DNA from: Faunimonas pinastri
Lineage (GTDB): Bacteria; Pseudomonadota; Alphaproteobacteria; Rhizobiales; Afifellaceae
NCBI RefSeq assembly: GCF_900110915.1
Contig: NZ_FOFG01000007.1
Location: forward strand, 62,001-126,000
Reading direction: 5' to 3'
Length of the DNA: 64,000 nucleotides
The translations under genes and the position numbers were made by a program. This document shows positions 51,694 through 60,667 of this stretch, piece after piece. The number at the start of each line of letters is the position of its first letter. Position 1 is the stretch's first letter. The notes beneath the pieces were generated by a model. It worked only from the letters and a program-made list of their open reading frames with translations, did no database searches and had not been told where the DNA came from.

Positions 51694-53205
51694 TTACTTG
51701 AACTTGATCTCGGAGAGCTGGAGCTGTCCGTTCAGCGCGATCGAGGGCTTGTAGTCGAGCTTCGGCGAGATCCGGGCGAAGCTCACCATGTGGAAGAGCT
51801 GGACATCGGCCACCACGTCGTCATGGAGGTAGGTGAAGAGCTCCGACCAGAGCTGGTTGCGCTTGTCGCCGGTGGCTGCCGTCGCCTGCTTGATCAGGTC
51901 GTCCACATGCGGGTCGGAGAGCGTCGACTGGCGACCGTCCGAAGCGTATTTCCAGAACATGGAGAAGACCGGATCGCCGCGGGCATTGTCGTGCTGGGCG
52001 GCGACGAGCTGGGGCGCGCGGCCCTTCTGGAAGGGCTTGGAGTAGATGCCCTCGAACTCGGCGACCTCGTGCATCTTGAGATCGACGTTGAAGCCCGCGT
52101 CCTTCAGCATTCCAAGCGTCGCTTCCATCACTTCCGTGACGTTGGGGAAGAGGTTGGTCCGGCCCACGAGTTCGAGCTTGGTATCGACGGGAACGCCGTC
52201 GGCCTTGGCTTCCGCCAGAAGCTTCTTCGCGCCTTCCGGATCGTAGGGGAACGGCTTCAGGTCCTTGGGCACGCCGGCCGTCGTGGAGGGCACCACGGTG
52301 GTGGCGATCTCCGTGCCCTCCGGCAGCAGCGAGCCGATAAAGGACTGGCGGTCGATCGCCATGTTCAGCGCCTTGCGCACCCGCTTGTCGTTGAGCGGCG
52401 GCATGGAGTCATCCGGCCGGATATAGAGCGTTTCCGAGTTCGGATAGGAGAAGTCGATGCTCTTGTCGGTCGCGTCCTCGGCGGAGATCGCCGGCGCGAT
52501 ATCGGCTTCGCCGGTCTTCACCATGGCCGCGCGGACGGCGGAATCGGAGCGGAACACGTAGGTCGCCTTCGCCACGGCGGGCTTGTCGCCCCAGTAGCCG
52601 TCTCGCTGCGTCAGCACGATGCGCTGACCGGGCGTCCATTCCGCGAGCTTGTAGGGACCCGTTCCGATCGGATTGCGCGTGAACTCGACCGGCGTTTCCG
52701 ACGGTACGATCGTCAACAGCGACATCAGCAGCGGCAGCACGGGCTCTGCCGGGTCGGTCTTGATATCGATCGTGTGGTCGTCGACCACCGAGGGGGTGAT
52801 CTTGGTGTCGCCGAAGTAGCGGGACGTTTCGCACGTGATCTTCGAGCTCATGCTGCGCTCGATGGAGTGCTTCACGTCCTCCGCGTCGAAGGTCGAGCCA
52901 TCGGAGAAGGTCACGTTCTGGCGCAGGTGGAAGCGCCATGTCGTGGGATCGACCTGCTCCCAGCTCGTCGCAAGCCGGGGCTTCAGCGTGCTGTTGTTGC
53001 GCACGTCGATCTCGGTGAGCGTCTCCGAGATGTTTTGCAGGATGACCCGGCCGATATTCGACCGTGTCGCCATGCAGGGCTCGAGGAGATCGGTCTGTTC
53101 TCCCAGCACGATGGTCACGTCGCTCTTGCCCTGCGCCATCGCCGCGCCGGACCAGGCCAGCATCGACACGAACGCAATCCCGGCCAGTTGTTTCGCCTGT
53201 TTCAA
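51694..53205 (-). CDS. Peptide-type ABC transporter substrate-binding protein (SBP family 5)
   Basis: A 503-residue periplasmic binding protein of the Dpp/Opp type. The start is TTG at 53205: it has GGGAGG 6 nt upstream and yields a signal peptide (MKQAKQLAGIAFVSMLAWSG, cleavage near AMAQG), whereas no ATG does. Family-5 segments are VILQNISETLTEID, LRQNVTFSDGSTFDAEDVKH, NPIGTGPYKLAEWTPG and the conserved VRKALNMAIDRQS. It is first in the transport operon and divergent from the sialidase-like gene. Family-5 proteins also bind glycosides, opines and sialic acid, so a sugar-acid or oligosaccharide ligand is possible. Confidence 0.92.
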   Translation of the reverse strand: MKQAKQLAGIAFVSMLAWSGAAMAQGKSDVTIVLGEQTDLLEPCMATRSNIGRVILQNISETLTEIDVRNNSTLKPRLATSWEQVDPTTWRFHLRQNVTFSDGSTFDAEDVKHSIERSMSSKITCETSRYFGDTKITPSVVDDHTIDIKTDPAEPVLPLLMSLLTIVPSETPVEFTRNPIGTGPYKLAEWTPGQRIVLTQRDGYWGDKPAVAKATYVFRSDSAVRAAMVKTGEADIAPAISAEDATDKSIDFSYPNSETLYIRPDDSMPPLNDKRVRKALNMAIDRQSFIGSLLPEGTEIATTVVPSTTAGVPKDLKPFPYDPEGAKKLLAEAKADGVPVDTKLELVGRTNLFPNVTEVMEATLGMLKDAGFNVDLKMHEVAEFEGIYSKPFQKGRAPQLVAAQHDNARGDPVFSMFWKYASDGRQSTLSDPHVDDLIKQATAATGDKRNQLWSELFTYLHDDVVADVQLFHMVSFARISPKLDYKPSIALNGQLQLSEIKFK

Positions 53206-53381
53206 AGGCACCTCCCGTTTCGACCGTCGTTCTTGATGCCGGCCTGGCAGGAGCCGAGCCGGCATTGCGGATGCGCAGGGCCCGGCGGTCGGCGGGCCTG
53301 CTGTTCTGCACCGGACATTGCGACCGGCAAGCCGCTCCCGAGGGGCGACCTTTGATCCGAGCTTGTCCCAGCCCCGGGATC

Positions 53382-53445
53382 TTGTCAACAGGTGTCAAAT
53401 GATGGTCGGATATAGAGGGAATCACATCAATATTTGTTATCACAA
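53382..53445. promoter_or_regulatory. Candidate GntR-type operator region in the divergent promoter
   Basis: The 357-bp gap between the peptide-type binding protein (53205) and the sialidase-like gene (53563) contains TTGTCAA at 53382 with a TGTCAA repeat 10 bp on, and an inverted repeat TTGT-TATC-ACAA at 53434-53445. The surrounding 60 bp are AT-rich, as expected for promoters. The same TTGTCAA core recurs at 56631 and 61796. Binding by the locus GntR protein is inferred. Confidence 0.5.
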
Positions 53446-53562
53446 CTTATTGCAGATAAAGGGAAATCCTCCGAAATAGGCCTGCGGCAATCGAGTCGTG
53501 AACTTGCCAAATCGAATTGACCGTCGATGCTGCGCCGGGTGATGCGGGGCGGAAGAGTGTCG

Positions 53563-54765
53563 ATGAATCCGGAAGAGATCGCCGCGGCCATGACGGGTCG
53601 GGTAGCCCCTGACGGGGAAGGGCGATCCGCTGCCTTCCTGCCCTCGCCGATGATCCAGAACCACGCGGCATTCCTGGCGTTCCTGCCGGCCGGGGTCTCT
53701 GACGGGGCGCTCGCCTGCGCATGGTTCGGCGGCACGCTGGAGGGGAAATCCGATATTTCGATCTTCGCCTCGGTCCTCTCGGCAGACGGCACGCAATGGT
53801 CGAAGCCGACGCAGCTGACGGACGATCCGGCGCGTTCCGAGCAGAACCCGGTCATATCGGTCAGTCCAGCGGGGGCGATCACGCTGTTTCATACGGCCCA
53901 GCCCGCAGGAAACCAGGACGAGTGTCTGCTGCGGCAGCGGCCCTTGTCACAGGCCGGGGAAGGGCTGGTTTCCGGCCCTTCGCACGACCTCGGCCTGCCG
54001 CGCGGGACATTCGTGCGCGCGCCGCTGCGGTTGCGCGACGATGGCGCATGGATGCTGCCGGTTTTCTTCTGCAACGCCCGGCCGGGCTGGCGCTGGACCG
54101 GCAGACACGACACGGCGGGCGTTGCCGTTTCGGCGGATGCGGGCGAAACATGGTCGCTCGCGCAGGTGCCGGGCTCGCTGGGCTGCGTCCACATGACGAT
54201 CGTTCCGCTCGGTGACGGCTGGCTCGCGGCCTTCTTCCGCCGGCGTAAGGCCGATTCCGTGTTCCGCACCGAGAGCGGCGACGGTGGGCGCAGCTGGTCG
54301 ATACCAGCACCCACGGATGTGCCGAACAACAATTCCTCCCTCGCCGCTATTGCGCTGGCGGATGGGCGCGTGGCTCTGCTCTGCAATCCGGTCTCCGCCG
54401 CCGATACGCCGGACCGGCGGCAGTCGCTCTATGACGAGCTCGACGAGGAGAACACTCGGCCGGACACTCGGTCGGATACGGGGCCAGACACCGGGCCAGA
54501 TAGGGGCGGCGAGGCGATCTGGGGCGTGCCGCGCGCGCCGCTGGCGCTCTGCCTGTCCGAGGATGGCGGCCTGACTTTCCCGCTCAGGCGGATCGTCGAG
54601 GACGGGCCGGGCACGTGCCTTTCCAACAACTCGCTGGATGGCCGCAACCGTGAGCTCTCCTATCCGTCGATGGTGGAAGGCCCGGATGGGGCGTTGCACA
54701 TGGCCTTCACCTTTCACCGCCGGGCGATCAAGTATGTCCGCCTGGCGCCGGGCTGGGCCGGTTGA
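53563..54765 (+). CDS. BNR-repeat sialidase-like glycoside hydrolase (BNR_2 family)
   Basis: About 400 residues of a six-bladed beta-propeller of the sialidase superfamily. Asp-box-like repeats are SADAGETWS, SGDGGRSWS and SEDGGLTFP. Family signatures are LACAWFGGTLEGKSDISIFA, NNNSSLAAIALADGRVALLC and ELSYPSMVEGPDGALHMAFT. No signal peptide is seen, so it is cytoplasmic unless exported otherwise. ATG 53563 follows GGAAGAG; ATG 53527 would add 12 residues. A 12-bp repeat inserts Thr-x-x-Asp units near residues 298-313. It is not a proven sialidase: the substrate may be another uronate or acid-sugar glycoside. It is divergent from the importer of locus E. Confidence 0.85.
   Translation: MNPEEIAAAMTGRVAPDGEGRSAAFLPSPMIQNHAAFLAFLPAGVSDGALACAWFGGTLEGKSDISIFASVLSADGTQWSKPTQLTDDPARSEQNPVISVSPAGAITLFHTAQPAGNQDECLLRQRPLSQAGEGLVSGPSHDLGLPRGTFVRAPLRLRDDGAWMLPVFFCNARPGWRWTGRHDTAGVAVSADAGETWSLAQVPGSLGCVHMTIVPLGDGWLAAFFRRRKADSVFRTESGDGGRSWSIPAPTDVPNNNSSLAAIALADGRVALLCNPVSAADTPDRRQSLYDELDEENTRPDTRSDTGPDTGPDRGGEAIWGVPRAPLALCLSEDGGLTFPLRRIVEDGPGTCLSNNSLDGRNRELSYPSMVEGPDGALHMAFTFHRRAIKYVRLAPGWAG
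54454..54501 (+). repeat. Four-copy 12-bp tandem repeat inside the sialidase-like gene
   Basis: Four units (ACTCGGCCGGAC, ACTCGGTCGGAT, ACGGGGCCAGAC, ACCGGGCCAGAT) encode TRPD, TRSD, TGPD, TGPD. They form a polar surface-loop insertion between blades. The copies have diverged at several positions, so the array is not freshly made. Confidence 0.85.
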
Positions 54766-54795
54766 GCCGCTCCTGCCGCTGAGGTCGGTGTCGGG

Positions 54796-55572
54796 TCAGG
54801 CGCGCGCGTCGCGGAGATGGCCGGCGGCGGCCTTATCCAGATGGTTCAGGTCGGAGGAGATCGAGGCGAAGGTGTAGCCTTGCGCCAGCCGCCGCGCGGC
54901 GACGGTGCCCTCATTGGTATGGATGCCGGCAGCGATGCCGGCCCGCTCCGCCACCTCGGCGATGCGGGCGAGCGTCGCCTCGAATTCATCCGCAAGCGCT
55001 TCGTCATTGGCCGTGCGACCGCCCAGCGAGAGCATCAGGTCGGCGGGGCCGACATAAAGCCCATCGACGCCTTCGACGGCGGCGATGGCTTCCAGATTGG
55101 CGAGCCCCTCGCGGGTTTCGATCATCACGACACAGGCGACCTCGTCGTTCATGTCGGCGGTGACCGGGCCGGAACGCAGGCTTGCGCGCATCGGGCCATA
55201 GGAGCGCACGCCCTTGGGCGGAAAGCGGCAGGCTTCCACGGCGGCCCGCGCCTGCTCCGGCGTATCCACCAGCGGCACGATCACCCCTTCCGCGCCGGCA
55301 TCGAGTGCCTGGCCGATCACGCCGACATTGTTGGCGATCACCCGCACCAGCCCCGCGCACCCCGATTTGGAGAGGGCGGCGCCGGCATCCACGGCGATCA
55401 GCCCGTCCAGCAGCGCGCGATAGTCGAGAAAGCCGTGCTGTGCGTCGAAGCAGACATAGTCGTAGCCGTGGCGCGCCACCCGCTCCTGCACCGCCGGGAC
55501 CGGCAGCTGGGACCAATAGCCGACGAGAGACTCGCGGGCGCGGAGCCGGCGGGCGAAGGTGCGGGAAATCAT
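54796..55572 (-). CDS. HpcH/HpaI family class II aldolase
   Basis: A 258-residue metal-dependent aldolase of the 2-keto-3-deoxy-sugar-acid type (YfaU/GarL/HpaI). Residues match the family: [11 protein letters not shown] with the catalytic His, [29 protein letters not shown], the metal Glu in [13 protein letters not shown] and the Asp in [10 protein letters not shown]. It cleaves to pyruvate and an aldehyde. The start at 55572 overlaps the PdxA2-type gene as ATGA. Together with the DUF1537 kinase and PdxA2-type enzyme it points to degradation of an aldonic or tetronic acid. Confidence 0.92.
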   Translation of the reverse strand: MISRTFARRLRARESLVGYWSQLPVPAVQERVARHGYDYVCFDAQHGFLDYRALLDGLIAVDAGAALSKSGCAGLVRVIANNVGVIGQALDAGAEGVIVPLVDTPEQARAAVEACRFPPKGVRSYGPMRASLRSGPVTADMNDEVACVVMIETREGLANLEAIAAVEGVDGLYVGPADLMLSLGGRTANDEALADEFEATLARIAEVAERAGIAAGIHTNEGTVAARRLAQGYTFASISSDLNHLDKAAAGHLRDARA

Positions 55573-56582
55573 TGGGCTTCCTCCAGTTCCAGGCGACGCC
55601 CAGCCAGCCGCGATGCGTAATCGAGCGCGGACAGCATGTTGACGTGATTGGCCTTGCCAGTGCCCGCGATGTCGAAGGCGGTGCCGTGATCCACCGAGGT
55701 GCGGTCGATCGGCAGGCCCAGCGAGACGTTCACCGCCGTATCGAAGGCAACCAGCTTGATCGGAATGTGCCCCTGGTCGTGATACTGCGCCACGACGAGA
55801 TCGAAGCCGCCCTGGAAGGCGCGGTGATAGACCGTGTCGGCGGAAATCGGCCCGACCACGTCGATGCCCTCTGCCTTTGCCGTTTCCACGCCCGGCCGCA
55901 CGTAGTCGTCGTCTTCCGTGCCGAACAGGCCGCTTTCGCCGCAATGCGGATTGATGCCGGCGACCGCGATGCGGGGCTTTTCATAGCCGATGCGCTTCAG
56001 ATGGTCGTTGCCGGCCCTGATCGTGGCGAGGATCCGTTCGGGCCGGGCGCGATCGATCGCGCCCTTCAGCGATATATGGGTGGAAACGTGGATCACCTTC
56101 AGCCGCTCGGAAGCCAGCAGCATGAAGGAGGATTTCGCGCCGGTAAGCGCCGCCAGCATGCCGGTATGGCCGTCATAATGATGGCCGGCGGAGTTCAGCG
56201 CCTCCTTGTTGATCGGCGCGGTGACGATCCCTGCGGCGGCGCCCGACTGGGCCATCTCCACGGCGGTCCTGATATATTGGAAGCACGCCTCGCCGCAGCG
56301 CGGGCTGAGGACGCCGAAGCGGTCCGGCAGGCCCTCCACCGGCACATGGACGAGGGCGACGCTACCTTCTCTGGAAAGTGTGCCGAGATCGTGGAACCCG
56401 AGGTCGATCGAGGTCGCTTCAGCGGCGCGTTCGAGAGTGTTGCGGTCGCCGACCACCACAAAGCCGGAACGCGAGGCGGCAGAGCAGCGGGCCAGCGCCT
56501 TCACAGTCACCTCGGCGCCGACGCCGGACGGATCGCCCATGGTGATGGCGATGGGGGCATGGTCCCGGTTTGGAGCGCTCAC
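55569..56582 (-). CDS. pdxA2: PdxA2-type 4-phospho-tetronate 3-dehydrogenase
   Basis: A 337-residue member of the 4-hydroxythreonine-4-phosphate dehydrogenase (PdxA) family. Motifs are [51 protein letters not shown] and [13 protein letters not shown] with the metal-binding His. PdxA2 paralogues beside DUF1537 kinases oxidise 4-phospho-D-threonate or -erythronate, and the product decarboxylates to dihydroxyacetone phosphate. The kinase gene is divergent at 56777. The start is GTG at 56582 with GGAGG. Vitamin B6 synthesis is the alternative role but does not fit the neighbours. Confidence 0.88.
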   Translation of the reverse strand: MSAPNRDHAPIAITMGDPSGVGAEVTVKALARCSAASRSGFVVVGDRNTLERAAEATSIDLGFHDLGTLSREGSVALVHVPVEGLPDRFGVLSPRCGEACFQYIRTAVEMAQSGAAAGIVTAPINKEALNSAGHHYDGHTGMLAALTGAKSSFMLLASERLKVIHVSTHISLKGAIDRARPERILATIRAGNDHLKRIGYEKPRIAVAGINPHCGESGLFGTEDDDYVRPGVETAKAEGIDVVGPISADTVYHRAFQGGFDLVVAQYHDQGHIPIKLVAFDTAVNVSLGLPIDRTSVDHGTAFDIAGTGKANHVNMLSALDYASRLAGRRLELEEAQ

Positions 56583-56630
56583 GGGTTCCTCCTCATGTTT
56601 TGGTGCGGTTTTGACTATGATCTTGGAAAG

Positions 56631-56643
56631 TTGTCAAATACAA
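56631..56643. promoter_or_regulatory. Candidate GntR operator TTGT-N5-ACAA
   Basis: An inverted repeat TTGT-CAAAT-ACAA lies in the divergent gap between the PdxA2-type gene (start 56582) and the DUF1537 kinase gene (start 56777). It starts with the TTGTCAA core found also at 53382 and 61796. FCD-type GntR proteins bind similar TTGT/ACAA dyads. Confidence 0.55.
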
Positions 56644-56776
56644 TCTCTTCCGAGACGATCGGGCAGCCCTTCGGTGGCCGTGAAAGATCAGGGAAATCGC
56701 GCCTTTGAGGAGCGGAAAGAAACGTGGGGAAGGAAGATGACAGATTGACCGGCTTCGTGCGGCGGGGGCTATCCAC

Positions 56777-57883
56777 ATGATCAGGGCCTTGCTGGTCGCG
56801 GACGATCTGACGGGCGCGCTGGACTCCGCCGTCGCCTTCGCAGAGCGCGGCCTGCGCACCGTTGTCGCCCGCCGCCCGTCCGGCCTGCGAGAGGCGTTGT
56901 GGGCGGCCCCGGACGTCCTCGCCGTCAGCACGGCCACGCGGGAGGGGAGCCGGGAAGCTGCCATCGAGGCCGTCCGGTCCGTGGTGTCGGCCCTGGAAGG
57001 CTCCCTGCCGCCGGTCATCTTCAAGAAGGTCGATTCCCGTCTCAAGGGTCACGTCGCGGCGGAAAGCGAGGCGCTGGCCCGCGCCACCGGCCGCGAAACC
57101 CTGCTGATCGCGCCCGCCATTCCCGATCTCGGGCGGATCGTACGGGAGAAGGCGGTTTCCGGTCACGGGATAGACGCGCCGATTTCCATTCCCGCAATCA
57201 TGGGTTCGTGCGGGCTCGCCTGCGAGATCCCCGATGCGATGTGCGATGCGGATCACGAGGCGGCGCTGGCCGCGGCCCCGCCCTCCACGCTGCTGGTCGG
57301 CGCGCGCGGCCTTGCGATTGCGCTTGCGCACCGGCTATCGGGCACCGCGCCGGAAGCTCCTGCGCTTTTGTCCGCTCCGGTGGTGCTGGCGATCGGCTCG
57401 CGCGATCCGGTCACGCTGGAACAGGTGGCGGAGCTGCGACGGGAACGGGGAGTGCGCGAGATTCCGGCCCCCAACGGTCGCGTTCCGCCGCTTGGGGCAG
57501 ACGTGAGCCGGGAAGCCGGCGGCGTGCTGCTGGTGCGGATGGTGCCGGGCCCTGTCGCCGTGACTGCGGGCGAGGCGGCCTCTGTCTTCGCAGTCAGCCT
57601 CGCCGATGCGCTTCGCCGGAACCCACCCGCGACGCTGCTTGCCTGCGGCGGCGAAACGGCGGATGCCCTCCTTGGCGAACTCGGCGTCGCCACGCTCACG
57701 ATATCGGGCGAAATCCTGCCGGGCGTTCCGGTCTCCACCGGCCGGGTGGGCGGCCGGGAGGTCGCATTCGTGACGAAATCGGGTGGGTTCGGAACGCCGG
57801 ACGTGTTTTCGCAACTTGTCAGCTTGATCGACAGGGCCGCAAAGGAGCGCCTCGATCCGACTGGAGCCATGGAAGTCCAATGA
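56777..57883 (+). CDS. Four-carbon acid sugar kinase (DUF1537/OtnK-DtnK family)
   Basis: A 368-residue ATP-dependent kinase of the DUF1537 family, somewhat shorter than the usual 410-430. The N-terminal substrate domain has LLVADDLTGALDSAVAFAER (the hallmark ADDLTGA-D) and VIFKKVDSRLKG. The C-terminal nucleotide domain has LLACGGETADALLGELG and VAFVTKSGGFG. These kinases phosphorylate D-threonate, L-threonate or D-erythronate at C4, which feeds the PdxA2-type enzyme. ATG 56777 is preceded by GGCGGGGGC. It overlaps the GntR gene as ATGA. Confidence 0.9.
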   Translation: MIRALLVADDLTGALDSAVAFAERGLRTVVARRPSGLREALWAAPDVLAVSTATREGSREAAIEAVRSVVSALEGSLPPVIFKKVDSRLKGHVAAESEALARATGRETLLIAPAIPDLGRIVREKAVSGHGIDAPISIPAIMGSCGLACEIPDAMCDADHEAALAAAPPSTLLVGARGLAIALAHRLSGTAPEAPALLSAPVVLAIGSRDPVTLEQVAELRRERGVREIPAPNGRVPPLGADVSREAGGVLLVRMVPGPVAVTAGEAASVFAVSLADALRRNPPATLLACGGETADALLGELGVATLTISGEILPGVPVSTGRVGGREVAFVTKSGGFGTPDVFSQLVSLIDRAAKERLDPTGAMEVQ

Positions 57884-58614
57884 CGACGGAAGATCTAGAC
57901 CGGGAGAAGCCTGAGAGGCCGAGGAAATCGCTCGCCGATCGGACCTATCACCTCCTCTACGGCCGCATCACCAACGGCAATTACACGCCGAACCAGAAGC
58001 TGCCGCCGGAAACCCAGCTATCGCGCGAGTTCAACGTGTCGCGCCCGGTGCTGCGGGCAGCCCTGGAGCGCCTGCGCAACGAGGGGCTGATCTATTCCCG
58101 GCAGGGGGCCGGCAGCTATGTCCGGGCGGCGCAGGCCCAGGCGCTCGGCTTCGCGCGGGTCGAGACCATCGCCGATATCCAGCGCTGCTACGAATTCCGG
58201 CTGACCATCGAAACCGACGCCGCCTTTCTGGCGGCGCAGCGACGTAACGAGGCCCGGCTAAAAGAGATGGAAGAGGCGCTCGACCTCCTGAACACCGCGA
58301 CGGGCTCCATGACGCATCGCGAGGACGCCGATTACGCCTTTCATCTCGCGATCACGCGGGCGGCGAACAACCAGTATTACGAGGCGTCGATGCGCGCGCT
58401 TCGCGAGCACATCCATGTCGGCATGAAGATGCACGGCCAGTCGCTGATGTCGGATGGGCCGAAGGGGCTGCGTGAAGTCTTCGAGGAGCACGGGGCGATC
58501 TTCGAGGCGATCCGGAACAGGGAGCCGGAGACGGCGCGACAGCTCATGCGCCAGCACATCGTCAATTCCCGCGACCGCCTGTTCGGTGGAGGCCTGATCG
58601 ACCTGTCTTCCTGA
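57880..58614 (+). CDS. GntR/FadR family regulator with FCD domain (locus E)
   Basis: A 244-residue regulator. The N-terminal winged helix is at about residues 15-85 (LPPETQLSREFNVSRPVLRA, then LRNEGLIYSRQGAGSYV). The C-terminal FCD domain has the metal-site residues in DADYAFHLAITR, EEHGAIFEAI and RQHIVNSRDR. FCD proteins bind organic acids such as sugar acids or 2-keto acids. Overlap with the kinase gene couples the two. It is the only regulator in the 48-64 kb region, so it is the probable controller of locus E through TTGTCAA sites. Confidence 0.93.
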   Translation: MTTEDLDREKPERPRKSLADRTYHLLYGRITNGNYTPNQKLPPETQLSREFNVSRPVLRAALERLRNEGLIYSRQGAGSYVRAAQAQALGFARVETIADIQRCYEFRLTIETDAAFLAAQRRNEARLKEMEEALDLLNTATGSMTHREDADYAFHLAITRAANNQYYEASMRALREHIHVGMKMHGQSLMSDGPKGLREVFEEHGAIFEAIRNREPETARQLMRQHIVNSRDRLFGGGLIDLSS

Positions 58615-58629
58615 TCGTGGCGGGTCCCC

Positions 58630-58653
58630 GCCGTCGCTCAGAGCGGCGACGGC
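58630..58653. terminator. Hairpin terminator candidate between convergent genes
   Basis: GCCGTCGC / GCGACGGC, an 8-bp perfect stem with an 8-nt loop, spans the 23-bp gap after the GntR stop (58614) and the last codons of the Ldh-type gene (stop 58638). It can form in transcripts from either side. There is no strong T-run. Confidence 0.5.
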
Positions 58654-59687
58654 AGGGTAACACCCAGCCGGTCGGCATGCGGCTTCAGCCCATCCACGAT
58701 GCCGGGATGCAACGTCACGCCGTCGGACAGCGCCTCGCGCTTGCGCCGCAGCGCCGCCTCGCCTGGCAGCCGGACGCGCTCGATGCCGGGGCGCGGTGGG
58801 TTGGCGCGACAGGCATCCGCCAGCCAGCCGGTCTGCCGCAGAAAGGCGTCGCGACCGCCGAAGGCTTCGGGATCGTAGACCTGCACGGTCACGGCGGCGT
58901 TGGTTCCCTTGGGTGCATCGGCGCGACCGTAGCCGGCGAGCCCCTGCGTCACCGCCTCGGCATGGAGCGCCATGCCGTAGCCCTTCTGGCCGTGGTCGTA
59001 GCCGCCGGTCGGCAGCAGCGTGCCGCCCTCCTGGATCGCCCTGGGGTCGCGGGTGGGTTTGCCATCCTTGTCCATCAGCCAGTCGTGCGGGAACTCCTGA
59101 CCTTCGCGGATCAGCCGCTGGCTCATGTTCACCGTGGTAATGGAGGCGGAGATGTCGATCAGGATCGGCTCGCCCGGCGTGGGAATTCCATGGGCGACCG
59201 GATCGGGCGTGTAGAGGCCCTTCGTTCCGCCGAAGGGAGCGACCTGCGCGCCGGACGGGCTGGAACTCGCGACCGTCACCATCATCCCGCGATCGGTGGC
59301 GATCGGCAGGTAGGCGGCGAGACAGCCGACATGGTGGCTGTCGCCAATGACGACCGTTGCAGCCCCATGCGTGGCGGCGCGGTCGCAGGCGAGCTTCACC
59401 GCTTCGGACGTCAGATAGGCCCCGGGCAGGCGCCGCCCGCGCCAGGTGATTACCGCGCCCCGGTCGGCCACCACCTCCGGCTCGCCGGTCGTGGTCATCA
59501 CGCCGTCAGCGATGCTGTCGAGGTACCACGCCGCCAGCGCCAGGCCATGCGTCGTGTGGCCCATCAGGTCGGCTTCGACGAGATAGCGGGCGACCGCGCG
59601 CGCCTTGTCGGCCTCCAGTCCGGCGGCCGCGAAAAGCTCCTCCGCCGCCCGTTCCAGCGCGGCGGGCTCATACCTGAAATCCGTCAT
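58638..59687 (-). CDS. Ldh family (malate/L-lactate/sulfolactate-type) oxidoreductase
   Basis: A 349-residue NAD(P)-dependent dehydrogenase of the Ldh_2 fold, which is distinct from Rossmann enzymes. Motifs are LVEADLMGHTTHGLALAAWY with the active-site His, VVIGDSHHVGCLAAYLPIA, ASSSPSGAQVAPFGG and TGGYDHGQKGYGMALHAEA. It reduces or oxidises a 2-keto/2-hydroxy acid; relatives include AllD, ComC and diketogulonate reductase. ATG 59687 overlaps the D-hydroxyacid dehydrogenase gene as ATGA. It is last of three genes in a minus-strand operon with the DapA-type lyase. Confidence 0.9.
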   Translation of the reverse strand: MTDFRYEPAALERAAEELFAAAGLEADKARAVARYLVEADLMGHTTHGLALAAWYLDSIADGVMTTTGEPEVVADRGAVITWRGRRLPGAYLTSEAVKLACDRAATHGAATVVIGDSHHVGCLAAYLPIATDRGMMVTVASSSPSGAQVAPFGGTKGLYTPDPVAHGIPTPGEPILIDISASITTVNMSQRLIREGQEFPHDWLMDKDGKPTRDPRAIQEGGTLLPTGGYDHGQKGYGMALHAEAVTQGLAGYGRADAPKGTNAAVTVQVYDPEAFGGRDAFLRQTGWLADACRANPPRPGIERVRLPGEAALRRKREALSDGVTLHPGIVDGLKPHADRLGVTLPSPL

Positions 59688-60667
59688 GCGTGTTCAACCG
59701 ATTCCGTCTGGAAGATTTCCGGATTGAGGACGCGCGTGGGCCGGCCGCCGGCGATCAGTTCCTCGATGTCGGCGATGTTCATCAGCCCGATCCGCTCCAC
59801 CGCTTCCAGCGTGTCGCCGCCTGAATGCGGGGTGAAGACGACCTTCGGGTGCCGGAAGACCCGATGCGAGGTGTTCGGTGGTTCCTGCTCGAAGGCGTCG
59901 ATAGCCGCGCCGCCCAAGCGTCCGGCATCCAGCGCGTCGGCCAACGCATCGAGGTCCACGATCTCGCCGCGCGCGAGGTTGAGGAGGCAGGCCGACGGCT
60001 TCATCAGCGCGAGCTTCGCGGCATCGATCAGCGCGGCATTCGATTTGCCGCCGAAAATGTGGAGCGAGACGAAATCGGAGTGCCGGAGCAGGTCGTCCAG
60101 TTCAGCGAGTTCGACGCCGTGTTCCCGGACGAAAGCGAGGTCCGGGTAGAGGTCTGACGCGATGACCGAAAGGCCGAGGGCGGAGGCCTTGCGTGCGAGA
60201 ATGCGGCCGATATTGCCGAGGCCGACGATGCCGAGCGTCTTGCCCTCGATCTCCGACCCGACCTGCCGGTCCCAGCCGCCGGCGACGACGCTCTTGTGCC
60301 CTCCGGGAATGTTGCGCGCCCAGCCGAGCATCAGGCCGAGCGCCAGTTCCGCCACGGCGTTGGCATTGGCGCCCGGCGTGTTGAGGACGGGGATGCCGCG
60401 CGCGGTGCAGGCGGGAACGTCGATATTGTCGATGCCGACACCATGCTTCAGCACGGCCTTCAGCTTCGGCGCTGCGGCCAGCGTCTCCTCCGTAACCGGG
60501 ACGAGACCCGCGACGAGGTAGTCGATCCGTCCGAGGTGCTCGGACAGACCTCCATCCGGCAGCGCCTTGTCGGCGCAGCGGATGAACTCCCATCCGGTTT
60601 CGCGAAGTCGGGCGGGAACGCGACCATGCAGGCCGAAGCCCGGCGATGTCGTCGCGACGATCGTCAC
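59684..60667 (-). CDS. D-isomer-specific 2-hydroxyacid dehydrogenase (SerA-like)
   Basis: A 327-residue NAD-dependent dehydrogenase. It has the dinucleotide motif GIVGLGNIGRILARKASALG and the catalytic Arg in LLNLARGEIVDLDAL. The catalytic Glu is in GAAIDAFEQEPP and the His in VVFTPHSGGDTLEAVERIG. AVLKHGVGIDNIDVPACTAR is typical of phosphoglycerate-dehydrogenase-like proteins. The start is GTG at 60667, overlapping the DapA-type gene as GTGA. It probably handles a 2-keto acid produced by the lyase or a sugar-acid intermediate; serine synthesis is less likely in this context. Confidence 0.91.
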   Translation of the reverse strand: MTIVATTSPGFGLHGRVPARLRETGWEFIRCADKALPDGGLSEHLGRIDYLVAGLVPVTEETLAAAPKLKAVLKHGVGIDNIDVPACTARGIPVLNTPGANANAVAELALGLMLGWARNIPGGHKSVVAGGWDRQVGSEIEGKTLGIVGLGNIGRILARKASALGLSVIASDLYPDLAFVREHGVELAELDDLLRHSDFVSLHIFGGKSNAALIDAAKLALMKPSACLLNLARGEIVDLDALADALDAGRLGGAAIDAFEQEPPNTSHRVFRHPKVVFTPHSGGDTLEAVERIGLMNIADIEELIAGGRPTRVLNPEIFQTESVEHA

